This document shows positions 60,825 to 64,000 of a stretch of DNA of 64,000 nt, one piece after another (the stretch's first letter is position 1; each line of letters starts with the position of its first letter). A model generated the notes under the pieces. It saw only the letters and a list, made by a program, of their open reading frames with translations. It was not told the DNA's origin and did not search any database. The stretch is from Streptomyces sp. NBC_00162 (GTDB taxonomy: Bacteria; Actinomycetota; Actinomycetes; Streptomycetales; Streptomycetaceae). The stretch lies in NCBI RefSeq assembly GCF_024611995.1, contig NZ_CP102509.1, forward strand, positions 4,712,001 through 4,776,000. The letters are read 5' to 3'. The translations under genes were made by a program, and so were the position numbers.

Positions 60825-63227
60825 ATGACGGGGCTCTTCACCCCTATCGCGCCGGATCGCACCTCTGATCTGGCAGCCGCAGTACTCACCGATGAGAATC
60901 GGCTCATCGTGATCGTCATCGCGGCCGTGGCACTGGCCGCGCTCGTCGTCGCGCAGATCCTGGTCCGCCAGGTGCTCGCCGCCGACGAGGGAACCGACAG
61001 CATGAAGAAGATCGCCGCGGCGGTTCAGGAGGGCGCCAACGCCTACCTGGGCCGTCAGCTGCGCACCCTCGGCGTCTTCGCCGTCGTGGTGTTCTTCCTG
61101 CTCTTCCTGCTCCCCGCCGACACCTGGTCACAGCGGGCGGGACGTTCCGCCTTCTTCCTCGTGGGCGCCCTCTTCTCGGCGGCCACCGGCTACATCGGCA
61201 TGCGGCTCGCGGTCCGCGCCAACGTCCGCGTGGCCGCCGCCGCACGCGAGGCCACCCCCGCCGAGGGCGAGCCCGCCAAGGACCTGACCGAGGTCTCCCA
61301 CAAGGCGATGAGAATCGCCTTCCGTACGGGTGGCGTGGTCGGCATGTTCACCGTCGGCCTCGGCCTGCTCGGCGCCTCCTGCGTCGTGCTGGTCTACGCG
61401 GCCGACGCGCCCAAGGTCCTGGAGGGCTTCGGGCTCGGCGCCGCGCTGATCGCGATGTTCATGCGTGTCGGCGGCGGCATCTTCACCAAGGCCGCCGACG
61501 TCGGCGCCGACCTGGTCGGCAAGGTCGAGCAGGGCATTCCGGAGGACGACCCGCGCAATGCCGCGACCATCGCCGACAACGTGGGCGACAACGTCGGCGA
61601 CTGCGCCGGAATGGCCGCCGACCTCTTCGAGTCGTACGCCGTCACCCTGGTGGCCGCGCTGATCCTCGGCAAGGCCGCCTTCGGCGACCTGGGCCTGGCC
61701 TTCCCGCTGATCGTCCCCGCGATCGGCGTGATCACGGCCATGATCGGCATCTTCGCGGTCTCCCCGCGCCGCAGCGACCGCAGCGGCATGACCGCCATCA
61801 ACCGCGGCTTCTTCATCTCCGCCGTGATCTCCCTGGTGCTGGTCGCGATCGCCGTCTACGCCTACCTGCCGGCCACCTACAAGGAGCTGGAGGGCGTCGA
61901 GAGCGCCGCGATCCTGAACCACTCCGGCGACCCGCGCGTGCTGGCCGTCGTATCCGTGGCGATCGGCATCGTCCTCGCGGCCCTGATCCAGCAGCTGACC
62001 GGCTACTTCACCGAGACCAACCGCCGTCCCGTCCGGGACATCGGCAAGTCCTCGCTCACGGGAGCGGCCACCGTCATCCTCGCCGGCATCTCGGTCGGCC
62101 TGGAATCCGCGGTCTACACGGCGCTGCTGATCGGCCTCGGCGTCTACGGGGCGTTCCTGCTCGGCGGCACGTCGATCCTGCTCGCGCTCTTCGCGGTGGC
62201 CCTGGCCGGCACCGGCCTGCTCACCACCGTCGGCGTCATCGTCGCCATGGACACCTTCGGGCCCGTCTCCGACAACGCCCAGGGCATCGCCGAGATGTCC
62301 GGCGACGTCGAGGGCGCCGGGGCGCAGGTGCTGACCGACCTGGACGCGGTGGGCAACACCACCAAGGCCATCACCAAGGGCATCGCCATCGCCACGGCCG
62401 TGCTCGCCGCGGCCGCGCTGTTCGGCTCGTACAACGACGCGATCGCCACCGCGGTCAGGGAAGTCGGAGCCAAGGCCGGGGAGATGAACCTCAGCCTGGA
62501 CATCGCGCAGCCCAACAACCTCGTGGGGCTGATCCTGGGCGCGGCGGTCGTGTTCCTGTTCTCGGGCCTGGCCATCAACGCGGTCGCCCGCTCCGCGGGC
62601 GCCGTGGTCTACGAGGTGCGCCGCCAGTTCCGCGAGCACCCCGGGATCATGGACTACTCCGAGAAGCCCGAGTACGGGCGCGTCGTGGACATCTGCACCA
62701 AGGACGCGCTGCGCGAGCTCGCCACGCCCGGCCTGCTCGCCGTCCTCACCCCGATCGCCGTGGGCTTTTCCCTCGGCGTCGGCGCCCTCGGCTCCTTCCT
62801 CGCGGGCGCCATCGGCACGGGCACGCTCATGGCGGTCTTCCTCGCCAACTCCGGCGGCGCGTGGGACAACGCGAAGAAGCTCGTCGAGGACGGCCACCAC
62901 GGCGGCAAGGGCAGCGAGGCCCACGCGGCGGTCGTCATCGGCGACACGGTCGGCGACCCGTTCAAGGACACCGCCGGTCCGGCCATCAACCCGCTGCTCA
63001 AGGTCATGAACCTGGTGGCGCTGCTGATCGCCCCGGCCGTAGTGCAGTTCAGCTACGGCGCGGACGCCAGTCCGACCGTACGGGCGGTCGTCGCGGTCCT
63101 CGCGATCGGCGTCATCGTCGGCGCGGTGTACGTCTCCAAGCGCCGCGGCATCGCCGTCGGCGACGAGACCGAGGGCGGAGCCGCCGAGCGGGTGGGCCAG
63201 CCGGCCGACCCCGCGACGGTCTCCTGA
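60825..63227 (+). CDS. hppA: Membrane-bound proton-translocating pyrophosphatase (K+-insensitive)
   Basis: An 800-residue pump that hydrolyses pyrophosphate and exports protons. ATG 60825 has AAGGAGG (60814-60820). About sixteen helices; pyrophosphate-binding motifs are GGGIFTKAADVGADLVGK, DDPRNAATIADNVGDNVGD and a C-terminal NSGGAWDNAKK with GDTVGDPFKDT. GNTTKAITKG carries the Lys typical of K+-independent enzymes. It could recover energy from biosynthetic pyrophosphate. A long terminator follows. Confidence 0.97.
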   Translation: MTGLFTPIAPDRTSDLAAAVLTDENRLIVIVIAAVALAALVVAQILVRQVLAADEGTDSMKKIAAAVQEGANAYLGRQLRTLGVFAVVVFFLLFLLPADTWSQRAGRSAFFLVGALFSAATGYIGMRLAVRANVRVAAAAREATPAEGEPAKDLTEVSHKAMRIAFRTGGVVGMFTVGLGLLGASCVVLVYAADAPKVLEGFGLGAALIAMFMRVGGGIFTKAADVGADLVGKVEQGIPEDDPRNAATIADNVGDNVGDCAGMAADLFESYAVTLVAALILGKAAFGDLGLAFPLIVPAIGVITAMIGIFAVSPRRSDRSGMTAINRGFFISAVISLVLVAIAVYAYLPATYKELEGVESAAILNHSGDPRVLAVVSVAIGIVLAALIQQLTGYFTETNRRPVRDIGKSSLTGAATVILAGISVGLESAVYTALLIGLGVYGAFLLGGTSILLALFAVALAGTGLLTTVGVIVAMDTFGPVSDNAQGIAEMSGDVEGAGAQVLTDLDAVGNTTKAITKGIAIATAVLAAAALFGSYNDAIATAVREVGAKAGEMNLSLDIAQPNNLVGLILGAAVVFLFSGLAINAVARSAGAVVYEVRRQFREHPGIMDYSEKPEYGRVVDICTKDALRELATPGLLAVLTPIAVGFSLGVGALGSFLAGAIGTGTLMAVFLANSGGAWDNAKKLVEDGHHGGKGSEAHAAVVIGDTVGDPFKDTAGPAINPLLKVMNLVALLIAPAVVQFSYGADASPTVRAVVAVLAIGVIVGAVYVSKRRGIAVGDETEGGAAERVGQPADPATVS

Positions 63228-63243
63228 CCCGAGGCACGACAGC

Positions 63244-63270
63244 GGCAGGGGCAGGGCCGGGCAGGGCCGG
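63244..63270 (+). repeat. Short tandem repeat after hppA
   Basis: GCAGGGCCGG occurs twice in exact tandem (63251-63260, 63261-63270), preceded by a partial copy GGCAGGG, within 20 bases of the hppA stop. Confidence 0.7.
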
Positions 63271-63284
63271 CCGTACGCCCGAAG

Positions 63285-63327
63285 GGCGGACAGGCGGCGC
63301 GGACTGACGCGCCGTCTGTCCGCCTTT
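63285..63327 (+). terminator. Rho-independent terminator of hppA
   Basis: GGCGGACAG-G-CGGCGCG pairs with CGCGCCG-T-CTGTCCGCC (16 Watson-Crick pairs and one wobble) around GACTGA, followed by TTTGTG. Confidence 0.85.
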
Positions 63328-63389
63328 GTGCGTCCCCGGATGGCGGCCGTGTATCTTCCGGGCCGAGAGCCTTCGAAGGGACCAATCCG

Positions 63390-63956
63390 GTGAACAAGAA
63401 GTTTGCGGCCGCATTGTCGGGCGGTGCGGCACTGATGCTCGTGCTGTCCGGCTGCGGTGGGGACGACGGCGACAAGAAGGCCGACGCCTGGGCCAAGAAG
63501 GTCTGTGACCAGTGGCAGCCCGAACTCAACAAGGTCGAGTCGGCCAACGCCGAGATCAAGCGCGTGGCGACGGAGAGCAGCAAGCCCGAGGAGGTCCAGA
63601 AGACCGACTCGGCGGCGTTCGCGACCATGTCCGAGTCGTACAAGACCATGGGGGCCGCGCTGCAGCAGGCGGGAGTTCCGCCGGTCAAGAACGGCCAGGC
63701 CACCCTGGACGCGGCCGCCAAGGGCTTCGAGGAGACCTCCAAGGGCTACGCCGACCTGAAGGCCAAGATGGACGCCCTCGACGTCAAGGACCAGACGAAG
63801 TTCGCCGAGGGCCTCAAGGAGCTCGCGGGCGGCCTTCAGGAGGCCACGAAGGGCGGCAAGGACGCACTCGCCCAGCTCAACGCGGGCGGCCTGGACAAGG
63901 CGATGAACACCCAGAAGGGCTGCCAGGTCGCGGCGCCCTCGCCGTCGCCCAAGTAA
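63390..63956 (+). CDS. Small secreted lipoprotein
   Basis: A 188-residue protein starting GTG 63390. The signal peptide (MNKKFAAALSGGAALMLVLSGC) ends in the lipobox LSGC. The mature part is charged and helical (DAWAKKVCDQWQPELNKVES, FAEGLKELAGGLQEATKGG) with two Cys far apart that could form a disulfide, and a Pro/Ser tail. No enzymatic motif. Widely conserved beside hppA in Streptomyces as I recall; function unknown. Confidence 0.85.
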   Translation: MNKKFAAALSGGAALMLVLSGCGGDDGDKKADAWAKKVCDQWQPELNKVESANAEIKRVATESSKPEEVQKTDSAAFATMSESYKTMGAALQQAGVPPVKNGQATLDAAAKGFEETSKGYADLKAKMDALDVKDQTKFAEGLKELAGGLQEATKGGKDALAQLNAGGLDKAMNTQKGCQVAAPSPSPK

Positions 63957-64000
63957 CCCGGTGAGCCGGTGAGCTGACGACGGCGGTGAGCTGACGGCGG
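63957..64000 (+). repeat. Tandem repeat after the lipoprotein stop, running to the window edge
   Basis: GGTGAGC occurs three times (63960, 63968, 63985), and GGTGAGCTGACG twice exactly (63968-63979 and 63985-63996). Confidence 0.65.

Noticed and set aside
61128..62924. 598-codon frame antisense to hppA
   Set aside because: Mirror of a strongly conserved gene with no motif of its own.

Overview
This window is chromosomal DNA from a Streptomyces or very close relative. The signs are very high GC with strongly biased third codon positions, many GTG starts and 4-base ATGA/GTGA gene overlaps. It also carries Streptomyces-type developmental genes (wblA, bldG, a Crp regulator) and a few TTA leucine codons, the rare codon read by the bldA tRNA. 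Gene order follows the core chromosome of S. coelicolor (roughly the SCO3546-SCO3620s block, as I recall it). Much of the second half is also syntenic with the Mycobacterium tuberculosis Rv3641-Rv3682 block. I see no prophage, insertion sequence, CRISPR array or biosynthetic cluster.

Layout. 1-2.7 kb: the 3' part of a class-III aminotransferase, a GntR regulator and a hypothetical gene. 2.8-8.0 kb: a SLATT-type two-helix membrane protein divergent from ybaB-recR-DUF5063, then the aspartate-pathway pair ask-asd. 8-10 kb: an ECF/SigE-type sigma factor with an overlapping membrane partner. 10-15 kb: SURF1, an S9 peptidase, a 55-residue protein, cytosine deaminase and a hypothetical. 15-19 kb: a deacetylase/glycosyltransferase fusion with a small anchored partner (resembling matAB), then a second sigma/membrane-protein pair. 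19-22 kb: two secreted metalloproteases. 22-26 kb: a SulP transporter, tRNA-Pro(CGG), Pr6Pr, a phosphoesterase and YqeY.

26-44 kb is the block shared with mycobacteria: class A PBP, wblA, paired ArsA/Get3-like ATPases, DUF4177, RidA, Nudix, metallo-beta-lactamase fold, crp, nth, CoA-type Nudix, marP, an epoxide-hydrolase-like enzyme, a holin-like protein, nhaA and acs. 44-52 kb carries a SulP-carbonic anhydrase fusion, a deacetylase-like lipoprotein, a ParA/CooC-like ATPase, a degenerate Fic-like protein, a gene-poor AT-rich interval and a membrane HAD phosphatase. 52-57 kb is a compact ssd-tadA-tadB-tadC-flp-tadE-tadG-like operon. It is followed by a convergent DUF1998 helicase, bldG with its putative anti-sigma partner, the H+-pyrophosphatase and a lipoprotein.

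The most noteworthy signals lie at 50.5-59.6 kb. TTA codons occur in tadA, tadC and the sixth codon of the helicase, so the pilus-type operon and the helicase may be read only when bldA tRNA is available. The operon is preceded by an attenuator-like leader: a 10-codon reading frame followed by two hairpins. The adjacent interval is AT-rich and ends in a strong orphan terminator, consistent with a small RNA. Several intergenic regions begin, right at the stop codon, with short degenerate tandem repeats.
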